From NCBI RefSeq assembly GCF_900107745.1, contig NZ_FNRO01000012.1, positions 62,001 through 126,000 of the forward strand: a stretch of 64,000 bases of DNA, in the 5' to 3' direction. This stretch comes from Variovorax sp. YR216. GTDB taxonomy: Bacteria; Pseudomonadota; Gammaproteobacteria; Burkholderiales; Burkholderiaceae_C. The notes beneath the pieces were generated by a model, which did not search any database, was not told the origin of the DNA, and was given only the letters and a program-made list of their open reading frames with translations. The position numbers were made by a program, and so were the translations under genes. Shown one piece after another: positions 45,102 through 54,224 of the stretch. Every line of letters starts with the position of its first letter. Position 1 is the first letter of the stretch.

Positions 45102-45515
45102 ATGACATTTCGAACGCGCGTGTGGCGCGCATTGGCCCCTCTGGCGCTGGCAGGCAGCGGGATTCTTGCCGGCACGGCGAGCCTGCCGGCACACGCCGAC
45201 CCGGGGGCGAGCTGGGGCGCGATCGCGTCCCGCCAGGGTGCCTACGGCTTCTCGTACAACCAGCCCTCGCGCGGCGAGGCGGAGCGCGCCGCGCTCGCCC
45301 AGTGCAATCGCGTGGCGAGCCGCTCGGGCCAATGCGAGGTGCGCGCCTATTTCGACCGCTCCTGCGCCGCGCTCGCGACCGGCAACTTCGGCGAATGGGG
45401 CGCAGGCGTCGCGCCGACCGAGGCGGCGGCCATCAAGACCGCCGTCGGCACCTGTGAGAGCTACCTGCCGACCGAGCCCTGCAAGGTCACGGTCAAGGTC
45501 TGCTCGACACGCTGA
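45102..45515 (+). CDS. DUF4189 domain protein, exported
   Basis: 137 residues from MTFRTRVWRALAPLALAGSG; signal peptide ends near AHAD. The DUF4189 region reads SWGAIASRQGAYGFSYNQPS, RGEAERAALAQCNR and CAALATGNFGEWG, with five to six cysteines that likely form disulfides. The family is small and exported, with no known function. An upstream ATG at 45048 would add 18 residues that spoil the signal peptide. Divergent from the lipocalin gene. Confidence 0.82.
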   Translation: MTFRTRVWRALAPLALAGSGILAGTASLPAHADPGASWGAIASRQGAYGFSYNQPSRGEAERAALAQCNRVASRSGQCEVRAYFDRSCAALATGNFGEWGAGVAPTEAAAIKTAVGTCESYLPTEPCKVTVKVCSTR

Positions 45516-45564
45516 GACCCCGGCTGCGCGGGCGCCATCGGGCTGCTGCCTTCGCGCGATTTGC

Positions 45565-46476
45565 TCAGCGCGACGGACCCTTGCCGGCGCTGTGCTCGAT
45601 CAGCCGGTCCGCATACGCCTCCCACGGGTTCTGGGCGTCCACGCCTTCGAACACGCCGCCCTGCGCCTGGCGGGACACCCAGTCCTGCTTGTCGGCGATC
45701 GCGGCGGTCATGAGCGGCTCGAAGCCGGCCTCGCGCACGGTGGCCGCCGCTTCGCGCATCTCTTCCGCGCGGCGCTTGCCATGCTGCACCACGCGGCTGA
45801 AGAAGTAGGCGCCCTGCTTGTCCCAGTCGATCTGCGGAAAGGTTTCCTTCAGCGTCGGCAGCACGTGCGCCTCCACGCCGTAGCGGCGCGCGGTGGTGTA
45901 GCTTTCGATGACGAGCGCCTCCAGCCCCTTGATCATGATGCTGCGGCTCATCTTGATCGCCGAGGCCACACCGATGCGATCGCTGACCGCGCGCGCATCC
46001 ATGCCCCAGCCGGCCAGCATCTGCGCGAGCGATGCGGCCTGCGCGCCGCCGAGCAGCATCGGCACCCGGATGCCGTAGGGCGGCACCGAGGTCATCACGC
46101 CCGCTTCGACGTAGTGCGCGCCGGCGCCATCGATCGCGGCCGCGGCGCGCTGCTTGGTGCCGGGCGAGGCCGAGTTGAGATCCAGGAAGCGCGCACCCGC
46201 GCCCACGCGGCGTGCGGCTTCCTGCGCGACGTCGAGCGTGTTCGACGCCGTGACCGCCGAGATCAGCAGCTCCGCGCCTTCGCACAGATCGGCCATGCCG
46301 TCTGCCACACGCATGCCATCGGCGCGCGCAGCATCGCGGGCGGCCTCGCCCGCCGCCGGGTCGGCGAAGCGCAGGTCCCACACCGCGATGCGGTCGATGT
46401 CCGTTTTCGGGAGCAGGCCGCGGCCGAAGATCCGCCCCACTTCGCCGTAGCCGATGATGCCGAGCTTGATGCCCAT
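45565..46476 (-). CDS. NAD(P)-dependent dehydrogenase, 6-phosphogluconate-dehydrogenase-like (DUF1932)
   Basis: 303 residues. N-terminal Rossmann motif GIIGYGEVGRIFGRG (about 6-20), then LLISAVTASNTLD and FLDLNSASPGTKQRA. The all-helical C-terminal half is DUF1932-like (KMSRSIMIKGLEALVIESYT). Such proteins are beta-hydroxyacid dehydrogenase relatives, often found beside Bug receptors. The catalytic lysine is probably the one in AIKMSRS. It is the last gene of a three-gene unit with two Bug genes; the gap is 16 bases. Confidence 0.87.
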   Translation of the reverse strand: MGIKLGIIGYGEVGRIFGRGLLPKTDIDRIAVWDLRFADPAAGEAARDAARADGMRVADGMADLCEGAELLISAVTASNTLDVAQEAARRVGAGARFLDLNSASPGTKQRAAAAIDGAGAHYVEAGVMTSVPPYGIRVPMLLGGAQAASLAQMLAGWGMDARAVSDRIGVASAIKMSRSIMIKGLEALVIESYTTARRYGVEAHVLPTLKETFPQIDWDKQGAYFFSRVVQHGKRRAEEMREAAATVREAGFEPLMTAAIADKQDWVSRQAQGGVFEGVDAQNPWEAYADRLIEHSAGKGPSR

Positions 46477-46492
46477 GGTGTCTTCTCCTGGT

Positions 46493-47491
46493 TCAGTCGA
46501 CGGTGACGTGTGCGTTGCGGATCACGGGCTCCCAGCGCTTCAGTTCGGTCGCGATCAGCTTGCCGAACTCTTCGGGTGACGCGGGCGTCGCTTCCGCGCC
46601 CTCGGCCGCGAGCCGCGACTTGACTTCCGCCGAGTTGAGCGACTGGTTGATCTGCCGGTTGAGCGCGGTCACCACTTCCACGGGCGTTCCCGCGGGCGCC
46701 GTGATGCCGTACCACTGGTCGGCCTCGAAGCCCTTCGTGCCGGGCACGCCGCTTTCGGCCACCGTCGGCACCTCGGGCAGCAGGGCGATGCGCTTCGGGC
46801 TGGACACCGCCAGCGCGCGCAGCTTGCCGGCCTTGATGTGCGGCAGCAGCGCCGGCGCGCCGGTGAACAGCACTTGCACCTGCCCCGCCAGCAGATCCTG
46901 CACCGCTGGCGCGGTCCCGCGGTACGGGATGTGAAGGAACGACGCCCCGGTCTGCAGCTTGAGGTATTCCATCGTGATGTGCGCGGCGCTGCCATTGCCG
47001 CCCGAGCCGTAGGCAAGCTGGCCGGGCTTGGCCTTCGCGAGCGCGATCAGCTCGGCGAGCGAGCGCGCCGGCACCGAGGCATGCACCACGAGCACGTTCG
47101 GCACGCGCGCGACCCATGCGACCGGCGCAAAGCTCTGCAGCGGCTGGTAGTTGAGCTTGGGATACAGCGAGGGATTGATGGCCAGCGTGCCGATATGCCC
47201 CATGAGCAGCGTGTAGCCGTCGGCGGGCGCCTTCGCGACCCTTTCGGCGCCGAGCGATCCGCCCGCGCCGGGCACGTTCTCGATCACCACCGGCTGCTTC
47301 CATGCAAGGCCGAGCTCCATGCCGATCGCGCGCGCGAGGACGTCGGAAGAGCCGCCCGGCGTGAACGGCACGATCAAATGGATGGGCCGCGTGGGGTAGG
47401 CGGCCTGCGCGAACGCGCCGCGCGACGTGGCGAGCAGCGCACCGCCAGCCGCCGAGAGCATCGCCTGCCGGCGCGTGATTCCGTCCTGCAT
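46493..47491 (-). CDS. Bug-family (TctC) periplasmic receptor
   Basis: 332 residues. Twin-arginine-like signal TRRQAMLSAAGG cut near GAFAQ. AYPTRPIHLIVPFTPGGSSD starts the mature domain, and QLAYGSGGNGSAAHITMEYL and HIPYRGTAPAVQDLLAGQVQ are standard Bug motifs. Ten bases separate it from the upstream Bug gene and 16 from the dehydrogenase gene, so the three genes form one unit. Confidence 0.93.
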   Translation of the reverse strand: MQDGITRRQAMLSAAGGALLATSRGAFAQAAYPTRPIHLIVPFTPGGSSDVLARAIGMELGLAWKQPVVIENVPGAGGSLGAERVAKAPADGYTLLMGHIGTLAINPSLYPKLNYQPLQSFAPVAWVARVPNVLVVHASVPARSLAELIALAKAKPGQLAYGSGGNGSAAHITMEYLKLQTGASFLHIPYRGTAPAVQDLLAGQVQVLFTGAPALLPHIKAGKLRALAVSSPKRIALLPEVPTVAESGVPGTKGFEADQWYGITAPAGTPVEVVTALNRQINQSLNSAEVKSRLAAEGAEATPASPEEFGKLIATELKRWEPVIRNAHVTVD

Positions 47492-47501
47492 CGGCCGCCT
47501 C

Positions 47502-48482
47502 TCAGTCGGGTTGGATGTTGGCTTCGCGAATCAGCTTGCCGTAGCGCGCCGCCTCGCTCTTGAGCAACTTGTCGAACTGCTCCGAAGGTCCCGGCAGCGG
47601 CACGCCGCCCGCGGTGGCGAGCAGGTCGCGCACCTCGCTGGATTCGATCGCCTTCTGCACTGCTTCGTGCAGGCGCGCCTGCACCGGCTTCGGCAGGCCG
47701 GCCGGCGCCACGAGGCCATACCACACGCTGGCCTCGAAGCCCGGGTAGCCGGATTCGGCGACGGTCGGCACGCCGGGCAGCACCGCCGAACGCTCGCTGC
47801 TCATCACCGCGAGCACCCGCAGCTTGCCGGCCTTGGCGAGCGGCAGGGCTTCGAGCGCGTTGACTGCAACCACGTCCACATGGCCGCCGAGCGCGTCGGT
47901 GAGCGCCGGCGCGCCGCCCTTGTAGGGCACATGGCGCAGCGACAGGCCAGCGGTGTGCTGGAACAGTTCCATCGCCAAGTGCGGCGTCGAGCCGTTGCCC
48001 GGCGTTGCGACCGTCACGCCGCCCGGCTTGGCCTTGGCAGCGGCAACGAGTTGCGCGAGCGTCCTGATGTCCGAATCCTCGCGCACCGTGAACACCACCG
48101 GCACGCGGCCCACGAGACTGATGGGCGTGAAGTCGCGGTCGAGGTCGTAGGGCGCGGGCTTGAAGAGCGCCGGGTTCACCGCCAGCGCATTGGCCGCGAG
48201 CAACAGGGTGTAGCCATCGGGCGGGCTCGTGGTGAGCGTCTTCACCGCGATGTTGGTGCCCGCACCGGGCTTGTTCTCGACGATCACCGGCTGGCCGAGG
48301 ATCGTCGACATGCGCAGCCCCACGGCGCGCGCGACCGCATCCACCGCGCCGCCCGCGGTATAGCCGACCAGGATCCGGATGGGCTTCGAGGGAAAGTTGT
48401 CGGCGGCCTGCGCGACGAAGGAGGTGCCGAGCAGCAGCGAGCCGGCCCACGCGGCGAGGCGGCGGCGAGTGATGAGTGTCAT
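47502..48482 (-). CDS. Bug-family (TctC) periplasmic receptor
   Basis: 326 residues from MTLITRRRLAAWAGSLLLG; the long open frame upstream lies antisense-like over the MBL gene and is rejected. Signal peptide ends VAQAAD. NFPSKPIRILVGYTAGGAVD and VPYKGGAPALTDALGGHVDV place it in the family. First gene of the Bug-Bug-dehydrogenase unit; it is 137 bases downstream of the MBL gene stop, a gap that could hold its promoter. Confidence 0.92.
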   Translation of the reverse strand: MTLITRRRLAAWAGSLLLGTSFVAQAADNFPSKPIRILVGYTAGGAVDAVARAVGLRMSTILGQPVIVENKPGAGTNIAVKTLTTSPPDGYTLLLAANALAVNPALFKPAPYDLDRDFTPISLVGRVPVVFTVREDSDIRTLAQLVAAAKAKPGGVTVATPGNGSTPHLAMELFQHTAGLSLRHVPYKGGAPALTDALGGHVDVVAVNALEALPLAKAGKLRVLAVMSSERSAVLPGVPTVAESGYPGFEASVWYGLVAPAGLPKPVQARLHEAVQKAIESSEVRDLLATAGGVPLPGPSEQFDKLLKSEAARYGKLIREANIQPD

Positions 48483-48619
48483 GAGGGGTCCTGCCTGAAT
48501 CGAAACTCGAAACGGATGTGCCGCGGCTGCGTTCGATGTCGCCGTGCGCTTCGCATCCCACGACCGAGGCCCGGCTCCGCGAGCAGCGAAATGATAGCGG
48601 CGAAGCCCAGGGCCGAGCT

Positions 48620-50011
48620 TCAGAGCGGGATGCGGTAGTCGATCCAGTCGTCCTGCACATCGACCCGCTGCTGGAACCGCGTCCAGTCGGCGTCGGACAT
48701 CGCAGGCGGCTTTTCGGGCATGCCGAGCTCGAGGTCGAGGATGCGGCCCCTGCAACGCTCGCCGAGCCTCTCGTGGAGCGACGGGAACGGCATGTTCCAT
48801 TCCATCTTTGAGGCAGTGGGCCGGTCGAGCGGCAGCATCGCGACCAGGCCGTCGTCGGTCATCCGCTCCAGGCCCTTCTCGCGCAATGTCGCGTTGTGGC
48901 TGCCGTGGTGGCCGATCTTGTAGAAGATGGTCCGCGCGAGCAGTTGCTCGGCCCTGACCTTCCGGGCCGCGGCGCCATGGCCCGCGTCGACGCTCCATTC
49001 GATCTCGTCCCACGAGAGCCAGTTGCCGACCTGCGCATCGGCGGGAAACAGCAGCACCTCGCCCGAGTCCTCGAGCTCGAAGGCGAGGACGAGGCTGGTG
49101 TTGTTGGTGTCGGAGTCGAGCTGCAGCGCGAGCGCACCGGCCGGGCCGAGCCAGTCGTTCTCGATGCGCCGCCACGCCGGGCCCTTTTCGTAGCGGTCGC
49201 GGAAGTAGCGGCTGCGGCGCGCAGACTTCTCGCTGATGCGGAACCACTCGTCGAAGGGCTGATCGCCGGGCATCGCGCCCGCCTCCAGCGCGTCGATGGC
49301 CGAGAACAGGCTGAAGTCCGCGCCGCTCGCAGCGGCGAGCTGGTAGACCTCGCTCGCGCTTTTCGTCGGATCGCTCTTCCTGATCCACTTCCTGTCGTGC
49401 GGCGGGCCGAGCACATACACGCGCACGCGCTTCGCGCCGGGCAGGGTGAAGGTCTCGCCGGGGAACAGGTAGCGAGGCGGGCGCGGCGCGGTGCGCGACT
49501 TGACCCAGTCCATCGCCGTGCGAGTGGTGGCGCGCGCGGCCGCGCCCTGCCCTCCCCAGAACTCCAGGATCGCGTTCAGCCGCGCCGCGCTCTTCTGCGC
49601 CGAGGGGTCCGCACTCGCGCCGATCTGCCGGCTCGCCGCCGCGATCCGGTTCAGCGCTGCCGCGCGACGCCCGCGCAATTCGTCGGCGAGCGGCTCGCCG
49701 GGCTTCTCGGTCCACGCGACCCAGGATTCGCCGACCTGGAGCTTGTCGCGCTCCAGCAGCGCCTGCGCCTGCGCGAAGCCCGAGACATGGTCCCAGTGCT
49801 CGTGCGTGGCGACCATCACGTCGAGCTTGCCAGCAGTCGCGGACACGATGTGGCCCGCCACCTTCTGCATCTTCGCCTTCGCATCGGGCGTGCCGAGCAG
49901 CACGCCGAAGTCGATGAGCACATGCACCTCGCCGGCATCGCCCGGAAAGCTCAGCAGGAACGAATCGCCCAGGCCCTGGCGGAACATGCGGATTCGGACG
50001 GCGGATTCCAC
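48620..50011 (-). CDS. MBL-fold metallo-hydrolase
   Basis: 463 residues from a GTG with AAGGAG 6 bases upstream, 16 bases after the stop of the tandem protease gene; an ATG 8 codons inside (MFRQGLGDSF) is an alternative. The metal motif is H70-E-H72-W-D74-H75, with further ligands in LLFPADAQVG and FYKIGHHGSHNATL. The N-terminus MFRQGLGDSFLLSF is that of ComEC-like/competence-type MBL proteins, but there is no membrane part. An insert of about 170 residues separates the motifs. Translationally linked to the protease gene; substrate unknown. Confidence 0.88.
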   Translation of the reverse strand: MESAVRIRMFRQGLGDSFLLSFPGDAGEVHVLIDFGVLLGTPDAKAKMQKVAGHIVSATAGKLDVMVATHEHWDHVSGFAQAQALLERDKLQVGESWVAWTEKPGEPLADELRGRRAAALNRIAAASRQIGASADPSAQKSAARLNAILEFWGGQGAAARATTRTAMDWVKSRTAPRPPRYLFPGETFTLPGAKRVRVYVLGPPHDRKWIRKSDPTKSASEVYQLAAASGADFSLFSAIDALEAGAMPGDQPFDEWFRISEKSARRSRYFRDRYEKGPAWRRIENDWLGPAGALALQLDSDTNNTSLVLAFELEDSGEVLLFPADAQVGNWLSWDEIEWSVDAGHGAAARKVRAEQLLARTIFYKIGHHGSHNATLREKGLERMTDDGLVAMLPLDRPTASKMEWNMPFPSLHERLGERCRGRILDLELGMPEKPPAMSDADWTRFQQRVDVQDDWIDYRIPL

Positions 50012-50027
50012 CTCGTGCTCCTTCGCT

Positions 50028-53000
50028 TCAATGACGGTGCAGGACCGCGAAGGGCTCCCGCTCCTCGGCGCCCGGCGGGCCGAAATAGGTCGCCGCGAGA
50101 CTGCGGCTTCCCTCGTCCATGAAGAAGCGGCGCTGCCGCCCCTTGCGCTCGTCAGTGAGCTTCTTCTTGATGCTGTAGCGCACCTCGCCGGTCTCGGCAT
50201 CGACGAGCAGCGTGCATCCGCCGCGGAAGTAGTAGTCGGCCTTGCGGTCGCCGCGTGCCTTTTCGCCGTCGACGTACTGGGGGATGCGCTGCGTGAGCTC
50301 GATCACCCACTGGAAGTTGGGCCGCCCCTCCCAGTCCATCCGGATCGAGGGCCGCAGCGAGTGCACTTCGAACGGCAGCTCGGGGTCGAGCCCGGCGAGC
50401 ACGACCTTCTCCTCCGCGAGACGCGGCCTCAGGTACGCATGCAGCGCCGCCCGACGGTCGCGCGTCATCTCGAAGAGCGCCTTGCGGTCTTTCGACAGGC
50501 CCCAGGAGCGGATGTCCTTGGCCCACTCCTTGGCGATGCCGACCATCACATGCTCGTTCTCGTCGGGCGCGGCCGTGGCGGCACGCCACAGCAGGCCTTC
50601 GACCGAGAAGGCGCGCACGTTCTCCGGCACGATGCCGCGCCGCCGGAAGGCCTCGATGAAAGCCACGCGGCGATGCTCGTCATCGACCGGGTCGTTCTCG
50701 AAATCGGCGGTGATGAGCGCGCGCAGGTAGTCGCCGAAGTTGATGTCCACCGGCGGGCAGTAGTCGAGCGCACGGATGCACATGTCGAGCACCTGCCGCG
50801 CCGATTGCGAGGCCTCGTCGGCGAGGCGGCCGATCAGGTCGGGGTCCAGGTTGCCTTCGCGCGTCACGCCGGTGCCCTCGCTCGCGATGCGGAACAGGTC
50901 GGCGACGCGGCTCTTGTAGATGGAAAGAAACGCGTCGAACACCGCGGCCACCAGCACCGCGCCGCGTTCGTGCGGCTCCATGGAGCGCTGGTAGTCGTCG
51001 GGATGCCCTTCCTGTCGCTGCCAGCGGCCGGTCTTCTCGTCGATGGCGCCGATCGCGCTGCGCAGCGCACCCCGGTTGCCGATCGCCTGGCCGAACTCCT
51101 GCGCAAGCTGGCCGAGCTGGCTCTGGCCGGCGAGGTCGCCGCGCGTCGACGCGATCTGCTGCCGAAGCACTTCGGGCAGCGAGAAGTGCTGGAACAGCGC
51201 GACGATGTCCGCGAAGGCCTCATGAAAGGCGAGCACGTCGGGGTTGCTCGCTTCGCTGAAGCGCCGGTGCATGCCGTCGAGCAGCGCGTGCGTGACCTCG
51301 TGCGCAACGATGTCGTGCGACAGGCAGCTGAAGACGGTGAGCCGGGCGCCGCTCTCTTCGACCGCCGGCGCCGAGAAGTAACCGAAGAGCAGCGCCTTCT
51401 TGTCCGGGCTGTAGTAGGCGTTGGCCTCGCGCAGCGCATGCGGGTAGATGCGCAGGCGCTGCACGTACTCCTCGCTGGGGCCGCCCCCGGCGTCCCTCGC
51501 ATTGTGCGAACGCCACAGGGCCAGCCGGCCGAGCGCGCGCTCGAAGGTGCGAATGGTCCGCATCGCGACCGCGTAGACCATCTGCTGATGGAACTGCGGG
51601 CTGCTTTCCGATGGCGGCAAGCCGTGCTGCGCCACCACGTAGCGGTCGTTGAGATCGACCGGCTCATAGAAGCAGCGGCTCGCCGGATCGCGATCGACCA
51701 CCTCGACGTATTCGCCGGTCGGCCCGGGTCCGAGGATGTCGCGGCCGTTGGCATCGCGCTCCCAGGGCACGCGGATCAGCGTCTCGTTGATGCCGGCGGT
51801 CTCGCGCTGGCGGCCCATGCTGGGGTCGAAGGCGAACACGCGTACCAGGCGCTGCGTGGACGGGGCGATGGGGATCGCTTCGATCTTCGGCGCCAGCGGG
51901 GTGCTTTGCTTCGCGTTCGCCTTCGGTGTCTTGCGCTCGATCTGGTAGAGCACATTTCCAGTGTCGCCGTCGACGATGAGCGTGACGCCGGCCCAGGGCC
52001 GGGTGTCGACCTCGACCGTGAGCTCGAGCGCCTTGCCCCGGGCCTTCGGGGCCGGCGCAACCTGCATTTCCTGCACCAGCTTGATGACCCACTGGAACGC
52101 GAAGTTGCCCGACACGTCGCTGCGCTCGCGCGGATGGAACGACTCGACCTCGAAGTGGCGGCGCAGATCGATCGGGCCGATCGCGGCGATCGGGCTGTCC
52201 GACAGCCGCTGGTGCAGCAGCGCACGCTTGCCTTCGAGCATCTGCCAGAGTGCCTCGCGGTCGTGCGGCAGCGTCCAGGGCGTGAACTCGCGCGACAGTT
52301 CGCGCACGAACTCGCTCACCGCGCGGGTTGCCGCGGACTTCGCCGGTGCGCGCCAGAGGATCGTGTCCTGCGAAAGCGTGCCCACGTCCGGCGGCAGGAT
52401 GCCGTAGCTGCGGAAGGCGTCGATGAACGCGAGCCGGTAGTTGCCTTCGTCCACCGGGCGCAGGTCGTGGTCGGCGGTGACGATCGCGCGCAGGAAGTCG
52501 CCGCTGGTGGTCTCGACGGGCGGCATGTAGTCCAGCGCGCGGATGATCATCTCCAGCACGCGCTGCGCCGAGCGCGAGGCCTCCTGCGCAAGCCGGTTCA
52601 CGAGGTCGGGATGCAACTGGCCCTCGGGAAGGATGCCGGTGCCCTGGGTGGCGATGCGGCGCAGGTCGGCGGTGCGCGCCTCGTAGATCTTCTTCAGCGC
52701 CTCGAAGACCGCGCTCACCACGATCGCGCCGCGATCGTGCGGCTCCAGCGTCGCGGCGTAGGCCTTCGGATCGGGCTTGCGCGGATGCCAGGCGCCGGCC
52801 TCGTCGATCGACCCGAGCGCATTGCGGATGCCCTCGGGCCGCCCGATCGCCTCGCCGAACTGCGGGGCGATCGCGCCGAGCCGGCGCGAGTTCTCCAGCC
52901 GGCCCTGGATCCCGGCGATCTGGCCGCGGAACACGTCCGAGGGCCAGAAGTGCTGCAGCACCGCGATGAGATCGGCGTAGGCCTCGTGCAGCGCAAGCAC

Positions 53001-53618
53001 GTCCGGGTGCTGGCCCTTGAAGGAGATGCGCATGCCGTCGAGCATCGCGTGCGTGATCTCGTGCGCGATCACGTCCTGCGACAGGCAGGTGAAGATCGTC
53101 GTGCCCTCGTAGGCCGAGGACTGCTGCGCGCGGAAGTAGCCGAAGCAGAGGCCGTCGCCGGGCTTGTAGTAGGCGTTGGCATCCTTCGTGTAGTGCGGAT
53201 AGATGGGGAACTGGCGCCGGTAGCTGACGCGGCGACCCTTCACGCTCGGCGGCCAGTGGATCGAACGCCCGAGCGCACGCTCGAAGTTGCGGATGGTGCG
53301 CATCGCAACCGCGTACGCCATCTGATGGTGGAACTGCGGATTGCCGTCCGAGGGCGCGAGCCCGTCGTTCGCGAGGATCTGCGGATCGTCGAGGTCGACG
53401 GCGGGATGCACCTGGCGGCCGTGCTCGTCCTTGTCCACCACCGCGATGTATTCGCCGACGGGGCCGGGCTTCAGGTCTTCCCAGGGCACCAGCAGCGTCA
53501 TCTCGTTCATGACCGCGGTGTCCAGGCGCGCGGTGGTGCCCGGGTCGAAGGCGAAGACGCGCAGCCTGCGATAGACCGGGAGGGGGACCCGCCAGCGTTT
53601 GTCGATCCTCGGCTCCAT
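50028..53618 (-). CDS. Tandem thermolysin-like (M4-type gluzincin) metalloprotease, two complete domains
   Basis: 1196 residues from MEPRIDKRWRVPLPVYRR; no signal peptide and no thermolysin-type propeptide, so it should act in the cytoplasm. Each half repeats the same order: RVFAFDP, VPWE, GEY, QFH.QM.YAVAMRTIR.FERALGR, then HExxH and ExxxD. Domain 1 (about 18-580) has H186-E-I-T-H190 and E212/D216; domain 2 (about 590-1165) has H773-E-V-T-H777 and E800/D804. EPHDRGA (H294) and EPHERGA match the third histidine region. Offset is about 587 residues. Both sites look active. Next to the MBL gene and downstream of a flavodoxin gene. Confidence 0.9.
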   Translation of the reverse strand: MEPRIDKRWRVPLPVYRRLRVFAFDPGTTARLDTAVMNEMTLLVPWEDLKPGPVGEYIAVVDKDEHGRQVHPAVDLDDPQILANDGLAPSDGNPQFHHQMAYAVAMRTIRNFERALGRSIHWPPSVKGRRVSYRRQFPIYPHYTKDANAYYKPGDGLCFGYFRAQQSSAYEGTTIFTCLSQDVIAHEITHAMLDGMRISFKGQHPDVLALHEAYADLIAVLQHFWPSDVFRGQIAGIQGRLENSRRLGAIAPQFGEAIGRPEGIRNALGSIDEAGAWHPRKPDPKAYAATLEPHDRGAIVVSAVFEALKKIYEARTADLRRIATQGTGILPEGQLHPDLVNRLAQEASRSAQRVLEMIIRALDYMPPVETTSGDFLRAIVTADHDLRPVDEGNYRLAFIDAFRSYGILPPDVGTLSQDTILWRAPAKSAATRAVSEFVRELSREFTPWTLPHDREALWQMLEGKRALLHQRLSDSPIAAIGPIDLRRHFEVESFHPRERSDVSGNFAFQWVIKLVQEMQVAPAPKARGKALELTVEVDTRPWAGVTLIVDGDTGNVLYQIERKTPKANAKQSTPLAPKIEAIPIAPSTQRLVRVFAFDPSMGRQRETAGINETLIRVPWERDANGRDILGPGPTGEYVEVVDRDPASRCFYEPVDLNDRYVVAQHGLPPSESSPQFHQQMVYAVAMRTIRTFERALGRLALWRSHNARDAGGGPSEEYVQRLRIYPHALREANAYYSPDKKALLFGYFSAPAVEESGARLTVFSCLSHDIVAHEVTHALLDGMHRRFSEASNPDVLAFHEAFADIVALFQHFSLPEVLRQQIASTRGDLAGQSQLGQLAQEFGQAIGNRGALRSAIGAIDEKTGRWQRQEGHPDDYQRSMEPHERGAVLVAAVFDAFLSIYKSRVADLFRIASEGTGVTREGNLDPDLIGRLADEASQSARQVLDMCIRALDYCPPVDINFGDYLRALITADFENDPVDDEHRRVAFIEAFRRRGIVPENVRAFSVEGLLWRAATAAPDENEHVMVGIAKEWAKDIRSWGLSKDRKALFEMTRDRRAALHAYLRPRLAEEKVVLAGLDPELPFEVHSLRPSIRMDWEGRPNFQWVIELTQRIPQYVDGEKARGDRKADYYFRGGCTLLVDAETGEVRYSIKKKLTDERKGRQRRFFMDEGSRSLAATYFGPPGAEEREPFAVLHRH

Positions 53619-53683
53619 GGCGCGGATGCTAGACCGGTGAAGGCCGGGCGCAACCGCCAGAAGGCATAGCCGATAAGGCCGCT

Positions 53684-54184
53684 TCAGTAGACCCCGAGTG
53701 CCATTCCGGCGGCCAGCGCCGCGCCGAGTTCGCGGCATTGAACCAGATCCTCTTGGCCGATCTGCTTGGGCCGCAGGATGGCTTCGGGCGTCTGGGCATG
53801 CGTGCACACGATGAACGCCGGCGCGACGGACCTGAGCCGCCAGCCGGTGGCGATGCGGTCGATCTGCCGCACTGCGTTCTGCCCGTCGCTCCCCGCGCAC
53901 ACCAGCACGGCGTAGGGCCGGCCGTTGATGCGGTCTAGCGCGGGGTAGTAGCAGCGGTCGAAGAAGTCCTTCATCAGCCCTGCGATCGCAGCGAGGTTCT
54001 CGGGCGTGGCGAAGATGTAGCCGTCGGCGCCCAGCACATCGTCGGGGCCGGCCTCCGTCGCGCGCAGCAGCCTCACCTGCACGCCGGGTTCGTCGCGTGC
54101 GCCTTCGACGGCCGCCTGCGCCATCTGCGCGGTGCCGCCGGTCATCGTGTGATAGACAACGAGCAGCGTCTTCTGGGGATTCAT
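53684..54184 (-). CDS. Flavodoxin-family protein
   Basis: 166 residues. The FMN phosphate loop is YHTMTGGTAQMAQ (about 11-23), and GADGYIFATPENLAAIAGLM and VLVCAGSDGQNAV supply the ring contacts. It resembles NADPH-dependent FMN reductases and small flavodoxin-like proteins that move electrons or protect from redox stress. It lies 65 bases upstream of the protease gene and 40 bases downstream of the lipase gene on the same strand. Confidence 0.87.
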   Translation of the reverse strand: MNPQKTLLVVYHTMTGGTAQMAQAAVEGARDEPGVQVRLLRATEAGPDDVLGADGYIFATPENLAAIAGLMKDFFDRCYYPALDRINGRPYAVLVCAGSDGQNAVRQIDRIATGWRLRSVAPAFIVCTHAQTPEAILRPKQIGQEDLVQCRELGAALAAGMALGVY

Positions 54185-54224
54185 CGCCGCCCAGCATAGC
54201 GGCTCGATCCCCCCGGACGGAAGC

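Noticed and set aside
49491..53669. A 1392-codon open frame on the plus strand opposite the tandem protease
   Set aside because: It has no family motifs, is rich in Arg/Ala/His as expected of a GC-rich antisense shadow, and lies exactly over the protease with its intact active sites.
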